Source: Pseudomonas fluorescens
Lineage (GTDB): Bacteria > Pseudomonadota > Gammaproteobacteria > Pseudomonadales > Pseudomonadaceae
Length of the DNA stretch: 64,000 nucleotides
Assembly: GCF_902497785.1 (NCBI RefSeq)
Contig: NZ_CABVHK010000025.1
Span: forward strand, 28,456-92,455
Direction: 5' to 3'
This document shows positions 1 to 8,140 of this stretch, piece after piece (positions within the stretch are counted from its first letter, which is position 1; every line of letters begins with the position of its first letter). The position numbers and the translations under genes are program-made. Under the pieces are notes generated by a model. That model saw nothing but the letters and a program-made list of their open reading frames with translations. It was not told where the DNA came from and made no database searches.

Positions 1-2
1 AT

Positions 3-71
3 GCACGGGTGCAGCGGATCTATGCCGGCACCAATGAAATCATGAAGGAGATTATTGCGCGGTCGCTTTGA
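3..71 (+). CDS. Acyl-CoA dehydrogenase-like protein, C-terminal fragment
   Basis: Only the last 22 codons are in the window; the gene begins upstream. The visible tail reads RVQRIYAGTNEIMKEII and ends ARSL before TGA at 69-71. The pattern Q-R-I-Y-x-G-T-N-E-I-M-K-E-I-I-A-R is the classic C-terminus of acyl-CoA dehydrogenases, which oxidise acyl-CoA thioesters with FAD and pass electrons to ETF. The substrate class cannot be told from this piece. A REP-type inverted repeat follows the stop codon directly. Confidence 0.75.
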   Translation, partial: ARVQRIYAGTNEIMKEIIARSL

Positions 72-87
72 ATCGTTTTGATGGCTG

Positions 88-164
88 AAAAGATCGCAGC
101 CTGCGGCAGCTCCTACGGGGGTACGCCAATCTCATGTAGGAGCTGCCGAAGGCTGCGATCTTTT
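88..164. repeat. REP-type inverted pair (family 1)
   Basis: Two near-complementary 29-nt arms (88-116 and 136-164), built on the core GATCGCAGCCTGCGGCAGC, are separated by 19 nt. The same core recurs at 6410, 33346, 45173, 50350 and 58622. It fills the gap between two convergent genes, the usual place for Pseudomonas REP doublets, and could form a long hairpin in either transcript. Confidence 0.85.
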
Positions 165-179
165 CGAGATCACTGCAAA

Positions 180-1220
180 TTACGGTGCCGGATTCGGGTG
201 ATCTTTATGGATCGCCTCAATCCCCGCCATCACTTCATCGGACAGTTTCAGCTCGAAGCTGGCAATGTTGCTGTCCAGCTGCTCAAGCGTCGTCGCGCCG
301 ATGATGTTGCTGGTGACGAACGGCTGCTGTGTCACGAACGCCAACGCCATTTGTGCCGGGTCCAGACCGTGTTCGCGGGCCAGCGCCACATAGCGGCTGC
401 ACGCCGCTTCCGACTGTGGATTGAAATAGCGACTGAAGCGGCTGTAAAGGCTCAGGCGACCTTTTGGCGGGCGCGCGCCACCTTCGTATTTGCCCGACAG
501 GAAACCGAATGCCAGCGGCGAATAGGCGAGCAGGCCGCACTGTTCGCGAATGGCGATTTCCGCCAGGCCGATTTCGAAGCTGCGATTAAGCAGGTTGTAC
601 GGGTTTTGAATCGACACCGCGCGCGGCCAGCCACGGGCTTCGGCCAGCGCGAGGAAACGCATGGTGCCCCACGGCGTTTCGTTGGACAGGCCGATATGGC
701 GGATCTTGCCGGCCTTGACCTGTTCGTCCAGTGCTTCGAGGGTGTCCTCCAGCGGTGTGAGGTTGGCTTCGGTCTGGTGTTTGTAACCCAGTTGGCCGAA
801 GAAATTGGTGCTGCGTTCCGGCCAGTGCAACTGGTAGAGGTCGATGTAGTCGGTCTGCAGGCGTTTGAGGCTTGCGTCCACGGCTTCGGTGATGTGCTGG
901 CGGTTGTGCCGCAGGTTTTTGTCGCGGATGTAGTCGATGGTGTTGCCGGGGCCGGCGATCTTGCTGGCCAGGATCCAGTCGGCACGATCACCGCGACTTT
1001 TGAAGTAATTGCCGATGTAACGCTCGGTGGTGGCGTAGGTGTCGGCCTTGGGCGGCACCGGGTACATTTCGGCGGTGTCGATGAAATTGATCCCGGCGCC
1101 TTTGGCCCGTTCGATCTGCGCGAAGGCTTCAGCCTCGCTGTTTTGCTCGCCCCAGGTCATGGTTCCGAGACAGATTGCACTCACGTTCAGATTGGTTCGG
1201 CCTAGCTGGCGATAGTCCAT
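180..1220 (-). CDS. NADP(H)-dependent aldo-keto reductase (Tas-like)
   Basis: 346-residue protein starting MDYRQLGRTNLNVSAICLGT, the usual N-terminus of Tas-type aldo-keto reductases. It has a single TIM-barrel domain. Visible family motifs are GINFIDTAEMYP (catalytic Asp/Tyr region), LKRLQTDYIDLYQLHWP and a C-terminal cofactor-binding stretch with IIGATTLEQLD. These enzymes reduce aldehydes or ketones with NADPH in the cytosol; the substrate cannot be inferred. The ATG at 1218-1220 is chosen because a good AGAGGAG ribosome site precedes it; an in-frame ATG 18 codons upstream adds a sequence not typical of the family. It is transcribed convergently with the dehydrogenase tail at the left edge. 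Confidence 0.9.
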   Translation of the reverse strand: MDYRQLGRTNLNVSAICLGTMTWGEQNSEAEAFAQIERAKGAGINFIDTAEMYPVPPKADTYATTERYIGNYFKSRGDRADWILASKIAGPGNTIDYIRDKNLRHNRQHITEAVDASLKRLQTDYIDLYQLHWPERSTNFFGQLGYKHQTEANLTPLEDTLEALDEQVKAGKIRHIGLSNETPWGTMRFLALAEARGWPRAVSIQNPYNLLNRSFEIGLAEIAIREQCGLLAYSPLAFGFLSGKYEGGARPPKGRLSLYSRFSRYFNPQSEAACSRYVALAREHGLDPAQMALAFVTQQPFVTSNIIGATTLEQLDSNIASFELKLSDEVMAGIEAIHKDHPNPAP

Positions 1221-1395
1221 CGGGTGCTCCTCTGGCAAAACAATCATAAAAGCAGGTTGAAATATTTTTCGCAATCTGCATAATTACGCACCTCTTTCTG
1301 CAGTGGAAGTGATGCGCCGCCGCCGAAGAATCTTGCCGTTGAACGGACGCGCCGACCCGAGCCCCCGAAAGCGTCTGTATCCGGCTGCCTTTGAC

Positions 1396-1424
1396 TTGTC
1401 AAAGTACGCACTATTCAGTAAGAT
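1396..1424 (+). promoter_or_regulatory. Sigma-70 promoter for rplM-rpsI
   Basis: TTGTCA (1396-1401) and TAAGAT (1419-1424) are separated by 17 nt, a close match to the housekeeping promoter. It lies 42 nt before the rplM start in an otherwise gene-free stretch. The match is by eye only. Confidence 0.6.
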
Positions 1425-1465
1425 CCGCCGTCTAATTTACAGGGCGGCCCCTGAGGCTATAAAGA

Positions 1466-1894
1466 ATGAAAACTTTTACTGCTAAACCGGAAACAGTACA
1501 GCGCGACTGGTTTGTCGTCGACGCTGCAGGTCAGACCCTGGGTCGTCTGGCCACCGAAATCGCGAGCCGTCTGCGTGGCAAGCATAAAGCTGAGTACACT
1601 CCTCACGTTGACACCGGCGATTACATCGTCGTTATCAATGCCGAGCAGATTCGTGTAACCGGTGCTAAAACCACCGACAAAATCTACTACTCCCACTCCG
1701 GTTTCCCGGGCGGCATCAAGTCGATCAACTTCGAGAAGCTGATCGCTAAAGCCCCTGAGCGCGTGATCGAGACCGCGGTCAAAGGCATGCTGCCTAAGAA
1801 CCCGCTGGGTCGCGACATGTATCGTAAGCTGAAAGTCTATGCGGGCGCTGTACACCCTCATACTGCTCAGCAGCCCCAAGAACTGAAGTTTTAA
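1466..1894 (+). CDS. rplM: 50S ribosomal protein L13
   Basis: 142 residues, the normal bacterial L13 length. L13 binds 23S rRNA early in large-subunit assembly. The N-terminal MKTFTAKPETVQRDWFVVDA and the central HKAEYTPHVDTGDYIVVINA are diagnostic, and the PLGRDMYRKLKVYAGAVHPH segment is near the C-terminus. It is followed 14 nt later by rpsI, the conserved L13-S9 operon; a strong-looking promoter precedes it and a terminator follows rpsI. Confidence 0.98.
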   Translation: MKTFTAKPETVQRDWFVVDAAGQTLGRLATEIASRLRGKHKAEYTPHVDTGDYIVVINAEQIRVTGAKTTDKIYYSHSGFPGGIKSINFEKLIAKAPERVIETAVKGMLPKNPLGRDMYRKLKVYAGAVHPHTAQQPQELKF

Positions 1895-1908
1895 CGGAAT
1901 AGTTCATT

Positions 1909-2301
1909 ATGTCGGCGACTCAAAATTACGGCACTGGCCGTCGCAAGACCGCAACCGCACGCGTTTTCCTGCGTCCGGGTACTGGTAACATCTCCATCAA
2001 CAACCGTTCGCTGGATAATTTCTTCGGCCGCGAAACTGCCCGCATGGTAGTTCGTCAGCCGCTGGAATTGACTGAGACTGTCGAGAAGTTCGACATCTAC
2101 GTCACCGTGATCGGCGGTGGTGTAAGTGGTCAAGCTGGCGCAATCCGCCACGGTATCACTCGCGCACTGATGCAGTACGACGAAACCCTGCGTGGCGCTC
2201 TGCGCAAAGCTGGCTTCGTTACTCGCGATGCTCGTGAAGTTGAACGTAAGAAAGTCGGTCTGCGTAAAGCGCGTAAGCGTCCGCAGTACTCGAAGCGTTA
2301 A
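1909..2301 (+). CDS. rpsI: 30S ribosomal protein S9
   Basis: 130 residues, full length. S9 sits in the head of the small subunit, with its C-terminal tail reaching towards the P-site tRNA. The start [20 protein letters not shown] and the basic C-terminal tail ending [17 protein letters not shown] (last two residues Lys-Arg) are the hallmarks. It is second in the rplM-rpsI operon and is closed by a rho-independent terminator. Confidence 0.98.
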
Positions 2302-2322
2302 TTCGCTTTCACGTTCAAAAAG

Positions 2323-2357
2323 AACGCCCAGTTTCCTCACGGAGCTGGGCGTTTTTT
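2323..2357 (+). terminator. Rho-independent terminator after rpsI
   Basis: Perfect 9-bp stem AACGCCCAG/CTGGGCGTT (2323-2331 and 2345-2353) with a 13-nt loop, running into seven T residues, 22 nt after the rpsI stop. Confidence 0.9.
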
Positions 2358-2457
2358 TATGGGCGCAATTTATCGAAGAATTGCTCTGTGACAACTTGCC
2401 ACAGCCGCAGAGCCCCTATACTGCAAGGCTTGGCAAAGGAGCCCCTCGGTAATTACC

Positions 2458-2486
2458 TTGTCAGAATTGGGGCTTTTCATTACCAT
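2458..2486 (+). promoter_or_regulatory. Candidate sigma-70 promoter for petABC
   Basis: TTGTCA (2458-2463), a 17-nt spacer, then TACCAT (2481-2486), about 80 nt before the petA start. It lies between the rpsI terminator and petA, so petABC can be transcribed on its own. Confidence 0.5.
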
Positions 2487-2568
2487 TCGGCAAAATTTTT
2501 ATAAGTACATAGTTTTACTTAGTAGATGCCTGATTTAACAGGCCACAAAGCTGATGGGAGAGGACTGA

Positions 2569-3162
2569 ATGAGCAATGACGGCGTGAATGCAGGCCGGCG
2601 TCGCTTCTTGGTAGCAGCCACATCCGTGGTGGGTGCTGCAGGAGCGGTGGGGGCTGCGGTCCCGTTCGTGGGGTCATGGTTTCCCAGTGCCAAGGCGAAA
2701 GCTGCAGGTGCACCGGTGAAAGTGAATGTCAGCAAGATCGAGCCAGGCCAGCAGATGATTGCTGAGTGGCGCGGTCAGCCGGTATTCATCGTTCGCCGTA
2801 CCGCGGAAATCCTGGGGAATCTGAAAAAGATCGAGGGCCAGTTGTCTGACCCGACCTCCAAGAACTCGACACAACCGACTTATGTCGACCCGGAAACGCG
2901 TTCGATCAAGCCAGAGGTTCTGCTGCTGATCGGTATCTGCACACACCTGGGTTGCTCGCCGACCTTCCGTCCTGAAGTGGCACCTGCTGATCTGGGCAAG
3001 GACTGGGTCGGCGGATATTTCTGCCCGTGCCACGGTTCCCACTACGATCTGGCTGGCCGCGTCTACAAGTCGCAACCTGCGCCTTTGAACCTGCCAGTTC
3101 CCCCGCATTCCTATGAGACCGATGAGATTATTGTCATTGGCGTCGATACGGAGAAAGCGTGA
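2569..3162 (+). CDS. petA: Ubiquinol-cytochrome c reductase, Rieske iron-sulfur subunit
   Basis: 197 residues. This is the Rieske subunit of the bc1 complex, which takes electrons from ubiquinol at the periplasmic face and gives them to cytochrome c1. The N-terminus has a twin-arginine signal-anchor (Arg10-Arg12 followed by a hydrophobic stretch), so it is a Tat substrate that stays membrane-anchored. The Rieske cluster motifs are CTHLGC (from about Cys124) and CPCHGSHYD (from about Cys152). C124/H126 and C152/H155 should ligate the 2Fe-2S centre, with C129-C154 as the disulfide. The stop codon overlaps the next start by 1 nt. It is the first gene of petABC. Confidence 0.97.
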   Translation: MSNDGVNAGRRRFLVAATSVVGAAGAVGAAVPFVGSWFPSAKAKAAGAPVKVNVSKIEPGQQMIAEWRGQPVFIVRRTAEILGNLKKIEGQLSDPTSKNSTQPTYVDPETRSIKPEVLLLIGICTHLGCSPTFRPEVAPADLGKDWVGGYFCPCHGSHYDLAGRVYKSQPAPLNLPVPPHSYETDEIIVIGVDTEKA

Positions 3163-4373
3163 TGAGCAAGTTCATGGATTGGGTTGATGCGCGCTTTCCC
3201 GCGACCAAAATGTGGGAAGACCATCTCAGCAAGTACTACGCCCCGAAGAACTTCAACTTCTTCTACTTCTTTGGCTCCCTGGCGCTGCTCGTTCTGGTCA
3301 ACCAGATCGTTACCGGTGTCTGGCTGACCATGAGCTACACCCCGTCGGCGGAAGAGGCATTTGCCTCCGTCGAATACATCATGCGCGACGTCGAGTACGG
3401 CTCCATCCTGCGTCTGTTGCACGCAGTCGGCGCTTCGATGTTCTTCATCGTGGTGTATCTGCACATGTTCCGTGGCTTGCTTTACGGTTCGTACCAGAAG
3501 CCGCGTGAGCTGGTATGGGTCTTCGGCATGCTGATCTACCTGGCGCTGATGGCCGAGGCCTTCATGGGCTACCTGCTGCCATGGGGTCAGATGTCGTACT
3601 GGGGCGCCCAGGTGATCATCTCGCTGTTCGGTGCGATCCCGGTTATCGGTAACGACCTGACCCAGTGGATCCGTGGTGACTACCTGATTTCCGGTATTAC
3701 CCTGAACCGCTTCTTCGCGTTACATGTCGTGGCCTTGCCGATCGTGATCCTCGGTCTGGTGGTGCTGCACGTCCTGGCGCTGCACGAAGTCGGCTCGAAC
3801 AACCCGGACGGCGTGGACATCAAGAAACACAAAGACGAAAACGGCGTACCGCTGGACGGCATTGCCTTCCACCCGTACTACACCGTGAAAGATATCGTCG
3901 GCGTGGTGGTGTTCCTGTTCATCTTCTGCTCGATCGTGTTCTTCTTCCCGGAGATGGGCGGCTACTTCCTCGAGAAGCCGAACTTTGAAGTGGCGAACGC
4001 CTTCAAGACCCCAGAGCACATCGCTCCGGTCTGGTACTTCACGCCGTTCTACGCGATTCTGCGGGCGGTTCCGGACAAGCTCCTCGGCGTTATCGCCATG
4101 GGCGCAGCCATTGCCGTGCTGTTCGTACTGCCATGGCTTGACCGCAGCCCGGTCAAGTCGATGCGCTACAAAGGCTGGCTGAGCAAAATCTGGCTGGTGG
4201 TGTTCTGCGTCTCGTTCGTGATCCTCGGCATTCTGGGTGTTTTGGCCCCGACGCCAGGCCGTACGCTGCTGTCGCAGGTGTGCACCTTCCTGTACTTCGC
4301 CTACTTCATTCTGATGCCGTTCTACACCAGGCTCGAGAAGACCAAACCGGTTCCGGAAAGGGTGACTGGCTGA
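3162..4373 (+). CDS. petB: Cytochrome b subunit of the bc1 complex
   Basis: 403 residues. A multi-pass membrane protein with the two b haems and both quinone sites. Haem-binding histidines appear in LLHAVGASMFFIVVYLHMFR and in the FFALHVVALPIVILGLVVLH region. The PVWYFTPFYAILRAVPDK stretch matches the PEWY-type Qo loop, here in the variant PVWY. An upstream in-frame GTG at 3159 exists, but ATG at 3162 overlaps the petA stop (TGATG) and gives the usual MSKFMDWVDARFP start. Confidence 0.97.
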   Translation: MSKFMDWVDARFPATKMWEDHLSKYYAPKNFNFFYFFGSLALLVLVNQIVTGVWLTMSYTPSAEEAFASVEYIMRDVEYGSILRLLHAVGASMFFIVVYLHMFRGLLYGSYQKPRELVWVFGMLIYLALMAEAFMGYLLPWGQMSYWGAQVIISLFGAIPVIGNDLTQWIRGDYLISGITLNRFFALHVVALPIVILGLVVLHVLALHEVGSNNPDGVDIKKHKDENGVPLDGIAFHPYYTVKDIVGVVVFLFIFCSIVFFFPEMGGYFLEKPNFEVANAFKTPEHIAPVWYFTPFYAILRAVPDKLLGVIAMGAAIAVLFVLPWLDRSPVKSMRYKGWLSKIWLVVFCVSFVILGILGVLAPTPGRTLLSQVCTFLYFAYFILMPFYTRLEKTKPVPERVTG

Positions 4374-5155
4374 TGAAAAAGCTATTTGCTGTACTGATTC
4401 TTGCTGCTCTGCCTGTATTGTCCTTCGCGGCTGAACACGGTGGTCCCGAGTTGGAAAAAGTCGACATCGACGTTTCCGACAAGGCTGCAATGCAAGATGG
4501 CGCGCGTACGTTCGCCAACTATTGCATGGGCTGCCACAGCGCCAAGTTCCAGCGCTACGAGCGTGTCGCCGATGATCTGGAGATTCCTCACGATCTGATG
4601 CTCTCGAAGCTGGTGTTCACCGGCGCCAAGATCGGCGACCACATGAGCATCGGCATGCAGCCGGCAGACGCCAAGACCTGGTTCGGCGCTGCGCCGCCGG
4701 ACCTGACCCTGGTGGCTCGTGTGCGTGGTACTGACTGGCTCTACGGTTACCTGAAGTCGTTCTACGAAGACCCGTCGCGCCCTTGGGGTGTGAACAACAA
4801 GGTCTTCCCGAACGTCGGCATGCCTAACGTCCTGGTCGGCCTGCAAGGTCGTCAGGTTGTCGGTTGCAAACAGGTGCAGATCGTCGAAGACGGCAAGAAG
4901 CAATATGATCCGCTGACCGGTACCGCGCTGACTCATGAAGCGTGCGATCAGTTGACCATCGTGCCGAAGACCGGTGCCCTGACCGAAGAGCAGTTCGATG
5001 AGAAGGTCAAGAATCTGGTAACCTTCCTCGCTTACTCGGCTAACCCGGTTAAGCTGCAACATCAGCGCATTGGTACCTACGTCTTGCTGTACCTGGCGTT
5101 CTTCTTCGTATTCGCCTACTTGCTCAAGCGCGAATACTGGAAAGATGTGCACTGA
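4373..5155 (+). CDS. petC: Cytochrome c1 subunit of the bc1 complex
   Basis: 260 residues. A signal peptide (residues 1-20, MKKLFAVLILAALPVLSFAA) is followed by a c-type haem motif CMGCH at residues 51-55 and a single C-terminal membrane anchor ending LLKREYWKDVH. It passes electrons from the Rieske protein to soluble cytochrome c. The axial methionine is probably within the GMPNVLVGLQG region or nearby. Its start overlaps the petB stop by 1 nt, so petABC is translationally coupled. A large imperfect hairpin follows. Confidence 0.97.
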   Translation: MKKLFAVLILAALPVLSFAAEHGGPELEKVDIDVSDKAAMQDGARTFANYCMGCHSAKFQRYERVADDLEIPHDLMLSKLVFTGAKIGDHMSIGMQPADAKTWFGAAPPDLTLVARVRGTDWLYGYLKSFYEDPSRPWGVNNKVFPNVGMPNVLVGLQGRQVVGCKQVQIVEDGKKQYDPLTGTALTHEACDQLTIVPKTGALTEEQFDEKVKNLVTFLAYSANPVKLQHQRIGTYVLLYLAFFFVFAYLLKREYWKDVH

Positions 5156-5182
5156 TAACGTTTCAAGCAATTGCTGTTAATC

Positions 5183-5268
5183 GCGCGCGCCCAAGGGCGC
5201 CTCTGAAGGTGTAACGAGTCTGGTGATCCAGGCGTTACGGGAGGCGCCCTCTGGGCGCGCTCGTTTTT
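5183..5268 (+). terminator. Large hairpin terminator between petC and sspA
   Basis: GCGCGCCC-AA-GGGCGCCTC (about 5185-5203) pairs with GAGGCGCCC-TCT-GGGCGCGC (5241-5260), followed by TCGTTTTT. Inside it sits a second stem, GTAACG/CGTTAC (5211-5216, 5233-5238), and an innermost CTGG/CCAG. The T-run fits a rho-independent terminator, but the stem is much longer than needed. Confidence 0.75.
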
Positions 5269-5305
5269 CCGCTTCCGATAATTTCAACAAGCGAGGAGGA
5301 CCGCC

Positions 5306-5923
5306 ATGGGCGTGACCAATCGGTTGGCCTGTTACTCCGACCCCGCCGACCACTATTCCCACCGAGTGCGTATCGTACTTGCAGAGAAGGGTGTCAGCGC
5401 CGAGATCATTTACGTGGAAGCTGGTCGCCAGCCGCCTAAACTGATTGAAGTGAACCCTTACGGAAGCCTGCCTACCCTGGTCGATCGTGACCTGGCGTTG
5501 TGGGAGTCGACCGTGGTGATGGAATATCTGGATGAGCGTTACCCGCATCCGCCTTTGCTGCCGGTTTATCCAGTGGCGCGTGCCAACAGCCGTTTGCTGA
5601 TTCATCGTATACAGCGTGACTGGTGCGGTCTGGTGGATCTGATCCTGGATCCGAAGGCCAAGGAAGCCGCCCGTGTCGTGGCTCGTAAAGAGCTGCGCGA
5701 AAGCCTGACCGGTGTGTCGCCGTTGTTTGCCGACAAGCCGTTTTTCCTCAGTGAGGAACAAAGTCTGGTGGATTGCTGCCTATTACCAATACTCTGGCGC
5801 TTGCCGATTCTGGGTATTGAACTGCCACGGCCTGCCAAGCCGTTGCTTGATTATATGGAGCGCTCGTTTGCGCGTGAGGCTTTCCAGGCGAGTCTGTCTG
5901 GTGTCGAACGCGATATGCGCTAA
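5306..5923 (+). CDS. sspA: Stringent starvation protein A, GST-like RNA polymerase-associated protein
   Basis: 205 residues, usual for SspA. It has a glutathione-S-transferase fold without GST activity: a thioredoxin-like N-domain (residues about 8-85, NPYGSLPTLVDRDLALWES) and an all-helical C-domain. In gammaproteobacteria SspA binds RNA polymerase and alters transcription in stationary phase, acid and starvation stress. A strong GAGGAGG ribosome site precedes ATG 5306. It is followed 16 nt later by sspB, the conserved pairing. Confidence 0.95.
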   Translation: MGVTNRLACYSDPADHYSHRVRIVLAEKGVSAEIIYVEAGRQPPKLIEVNPYGSLPTLVDRDLALWESTVVMEYLDERYPHPPLLPVYPVARANSRLLIHRIQRDWCGLVDLILDPKAKEAARVVARKELRESLTGVSPLFADKPFFLSEEQSLVDCCLLPILWRLPILGIELPRPAKPLLDYMERSFAREAFQASLSGVERDMR

Positions 5924-5939
5924 GGCTTAAGGAGCCGCT

Positions 5940-6353
5940 ATGAACTCCAGTCGACCTTATCTGGTCCGCGCGCTCTATGAGTGGATTGTTGATAACGATT
6001 GCACCCCGCACATGCTGGTCAATTCCGAATATCCGTCGGTGCAGGTGCCACAAGGTTTCGCCAGTGACGGACAAATTGTCCTGAACGTATCGCCGGCCGC
6101 CGTGCGTCATTTGCACATGGACAACGAAGCGGTCAGCTTCGAGGGGCGCTTCGGTGGCGTGCCTCACACTCTGTACGTGCCTATCGCATCGATCCTGGGC
6201 ATTTACGCCCGGGAGAATGGTCAGGGCATGGTGTTCGACCTGGAATCGCCTATGGAAGACGAGGACGAGATCGAGCCGGATGATGAGATTCCGCCACCTG
6301 ACAGCGAGCCGCCGCGTCCAAGCGGTCGACCCAGTTTGAAAGTGGTGAAGTAA
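5940..6353 (+). CDS. sspB: ClpXP protease specificity-enhancing factor
   Basis: 137 residues. SspB is an adaptor that delivers ssrA-tagged peptides and some regulators to ClpXP. The folded domain is residues 1-105 (MNSSRPYLVRALYEWIVDND; the SFEGRFGGVPHTLYVPI segment forms the tag-binding groove). A disordered acidic/proline-rich linker follows, and the protein ends RPSLKVVK, matching the short C-terminal motif that docks on the ClpX zinc-binding domain. It is co-transcribed with sspA and followed by a terminator. Confidence 0.95.
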   Translation: MNSSRPYLVRALYEWIVDNDCTPHMLVNSEYPSVQVPQGFASDGQIVLNVSPAAVRHLHMDNEAVSFEGRFGGVPHTLYVPIASILGIYARENGQGMVFDLESPMEDEDEIEPDDEIPPPDSEPPRPSGRPSLKVVK

Positions 6354-6354
6354 T

Positions 6355-6389
6355 AAAAAAGGCGATCCGGATGGATCGCCTTTTTTATT
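6355..6389 (+). terminator. Rho-independent terminator after sspB
   Basis: AAAAAAGGCGATCC/GGATCGCCTTTTTT, a nearly perfect stem with a 2-nt (GG/AT) apex region. The A-run upstream and T-run downstream mean it could work for both strands, serving sspB and the convergent dolP. Confidence 0.9.
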
Positions 6390-6409
6390 ACCTCACCACT
6401 ATCAAACAC

Positions 6410-6494
6410 GTAGGAGCTGCCGAAGGCTGCGATCTTTTGACCTTGTCTTTTAAAATCGAAAGATCAAAAGATCGCAACCTGCGGCAGCTCCTGC
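6410..6494. repeat. REP-type inverted pair (family 1)
   Basis: GTAGGAGCTGCCGAAGGC (from 6410) and its inverted partner ending at about 6494 share the family-1 core seen at 88-164. It lies between the convergent sspB and dolP genes, next to the terminator. Confidence 0.85.
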
Positions 6495-6504
6495 GGGGTG
6501 AATG

Positions 6505-7083
6505 TCAGTCAATGTACTCAAACAGCTTCACAATCTTTTGCACGCCGGAGACGCCCTGCACCAGATTGGTCGCCTGCGCCGCTTCCTGCTTGGTCAGCAG
6601 GCCCAGCAAATAGACGATGCCGTTCTCGGTGACCACCTTGATGCGCGAACCCGGGATGTTTGGGTCGGTGAGCATCTGGGTCTTGATCTTGGAGGTCAGC
6701 CACGTGTCATTCTGGCGGGCGATGAAGCCGGAAGGCGGCAGCACCTGCAATTCGTTGTGAACCTTCTTCACGCGCTGGACCGCGGCGGCAGCCTGTTCGG
6801 CCTTGGCCTTGAGGTCGGCACGTGGCGTCTGACCGGCGAGTAGCACAACGCCGTTAAAGCTGGTGACGACGATGTGCGAGTCGTTGTCCAGGGCCGGATC
6901 GGCCTTGGCGACGTTAACGCCGACCTTGGTGTCGATCAGGGAGTCGTCGATCTTGCTGCCGAAGGTGCGGGTGCCGCGATCATCTTCAATCGGCGCCTCA
7001 CGGCTGGCGTTAACCACCGAGGTGCAGCCGCTGATGCCGAGGCACAGGGTCAAGGCCAGAAGGCCTAGGCGATTAGGGGTCAT
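6505..7083 (-). CDS. dolP: BON-domain outer-membrane lipoprotein (DolP/YraP-like)
   Basis: 192 residues. The lipoprotein signal has a lipobox ending GISGC at about residue 20, so the mature protein starts at that Cys and should be anchored in the outer membrane. Two BON domains follow: residues about 45-115 (DDSLIDTKVGVNVAKADPAL) and about 123-192 (TSKIKTQMLTDPNIPGSRIK). DolP supports outer-membrane integrity and, in E. coli, activation of division amidases. The ATG overlaps the diaA stop by 4 nt (ATGA), so it is the last gene of lpoA-yraN-diaA-dolP. Confidence 0.9.
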   Translation of the reverse strand: MTPNRLGLLALTLCLGISGCTSVVNASREAPIEDDRGTRTFGSKIDDSLIDTKVGVNVAKADPALDNDSHIVVTSFNGVVLLAGQTPRADLKAKAEQAAAAVQRVKKVHNELQVLPPSGFIARQNDTWLTSKIKTQMLTDPNIPGSRIKVVTENGIVYLLGLLTKQEAAQATNLVQGVSGVQKIVKLFEYID

Positions 7084-7673
7084 TCTTCACTCCCGAACAG
7101 TTGGCTGTCGATCAAATCGCAAAGGCAATGGATCGCCAGCAGGTGGACTTCCTGAATACGTGCGGTGACGTTGGCCGGTACGCGAATCTCGACGTCCTCG
7201 GGCAATAGCAGCGACGCCATGCCGCCGCCGTCGCGACCAGTCATTGCTACGACAATCATTTCGCGATCATGTGCGGCCAGGATCGCTTGAATTATGTTTG
7301 CCGAGTTGCCGCTGGTGGAAATGGCCAGCAAGACATCGCCCGGCTGGCCAAGGGCGCGGATCTGCTTTGAGAAGATTTCGTTGTAGCTGTAGTCATTGGC
7401 AATCGAGGTGATCGTCGAGCTGTCGGTGGTCAGCGCAATGGCTGGCAGGCTCGGGCGCTCGCGCTCGAAGCGGTTGAGCAGCTCGGACGAGAAATGCTGG
7501 GCATCGCCGGCTGAACCGCCGTTGCCGCAAGAAAGCATTTTGCCCTCGTTGAGCAGGGCGTTGACCATGACCTGGCTGGCTTGCTCGATGTGCGGTGCAA
7601 GTACGTCCATCGCCATTTGCTTGGTGTCGATACTGGCCTGGAAAAGCTGGCGAATTCGGGATTGCATGTCCAT
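7080..7673 (-). CDS. diaA: SIS-domain protein, DiaA-like (phosphoheptose isomerase family)
   Basis: 197 residues with one SIS domain; the core is SCGNGGSAGDAQHFSSELLN (about residues 49-68) and LAISTSGNSANIIQAI (about 109-124). In E. coli DiaA binds DnaA and helps initiation at oriC; the paralog GmhA isomerises sedoheptulose-7-P. Context (between yraN and dolP, with lpoA and rsmI nearby) matches diaA rather than gmhA. The start at 7673 (MDMQSRIRQLF) aligns with the E. coli DiaA N-terminus; a second ATG two codons later is possible. A longer open frame upstream overlaps yraN and is not credible. Confidence 0.85.
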   Translation of the reverse strand: MDMQSRIRQLFQASIDTKQMAMDVLAPHIEQASQVMVNALLNEGKMLSCGNGGSAGDAQHFSSELLNRFERERPSLPAIALTTDSSTITSIANDYSYNEIFSKQIRALGQPGDVLLAISTSGNSANIIQAILAAHDREMIVVAMTGRDGGGMASLLLPEDVEIRVPANVTARIQEVHLLAIHCLCDLIDSQLFGSEE

Positions 7674-7777
7674 CTGTGTGACCTTAATTAGCGCGGCTAC
7701 TCGGCACATGAATGTGCAGCCCGCAAAGCAAAGAGCAAAATTGTTGGGTGAAAGTGTCCGGTTCGAGGCGCACGCGA

Positions 7778-8140
7778 TCAGCTGTCGAAGGCATTCTGCA
7801 GCCAGTTCAACTGATCGAGGCTGCTGTCGATGGCAACCACGTCGAAACGGCAGGGGGAATTGGCCCAACGCGACTCGCGCTGAAGAAAATACTGCGCGGC
7901 AAAAATCAGTTTCTGCCGTTTGCGCTCATCAATGCTATCGAGCGCGCCACCCCATTGAGTGTTTTTTCTGTAGCGAACTTCAACGAATACTACTGTATCG
8001 CCATCAAGCATGACCAGATCAAGCTCGCCGCGTTTACACAACCAGTTCTGCGCCAGCAGGCGCAGACCTTGTTGTTGCAGATGCTCGAGCGCATGGCGCT
8101 CGGCATCCTGACCGCTTTGCTTGCGTGACCTGTCGGGCAT
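7778..8140 (-). CDS. yraN: UPF0102 family protein YraN, nuclease-like fold
   Basis: 120 residues. A small protein with the restriction-endonuclease-like core of UPF0102: GQDAERHALEHLQQQGLRLL, then KRGELDLVMLDGDTVVFVEV, where E, D and E-x-V form the putative metal site. A DNA repair or recombination role has been proposed, but the function is not established. The start at 8140 overlaps the lpoA stop by 1 nt (TGATG). An 18-codon-longer frame from 8194 lies inside lpoA and is less likely. Confidence 0.88.
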   Translation of the reverse strand: MPDRSRKQSGQDAERHALEHLQQQGLRLLAQNWLCKRGELDLVMLDGDTVVFVEVRYRKNTQWGGALDSIDERKRQKLIFAAQYFLQRESRWANSPCRFDVVAIDSSLDQLNWLQNAFDS

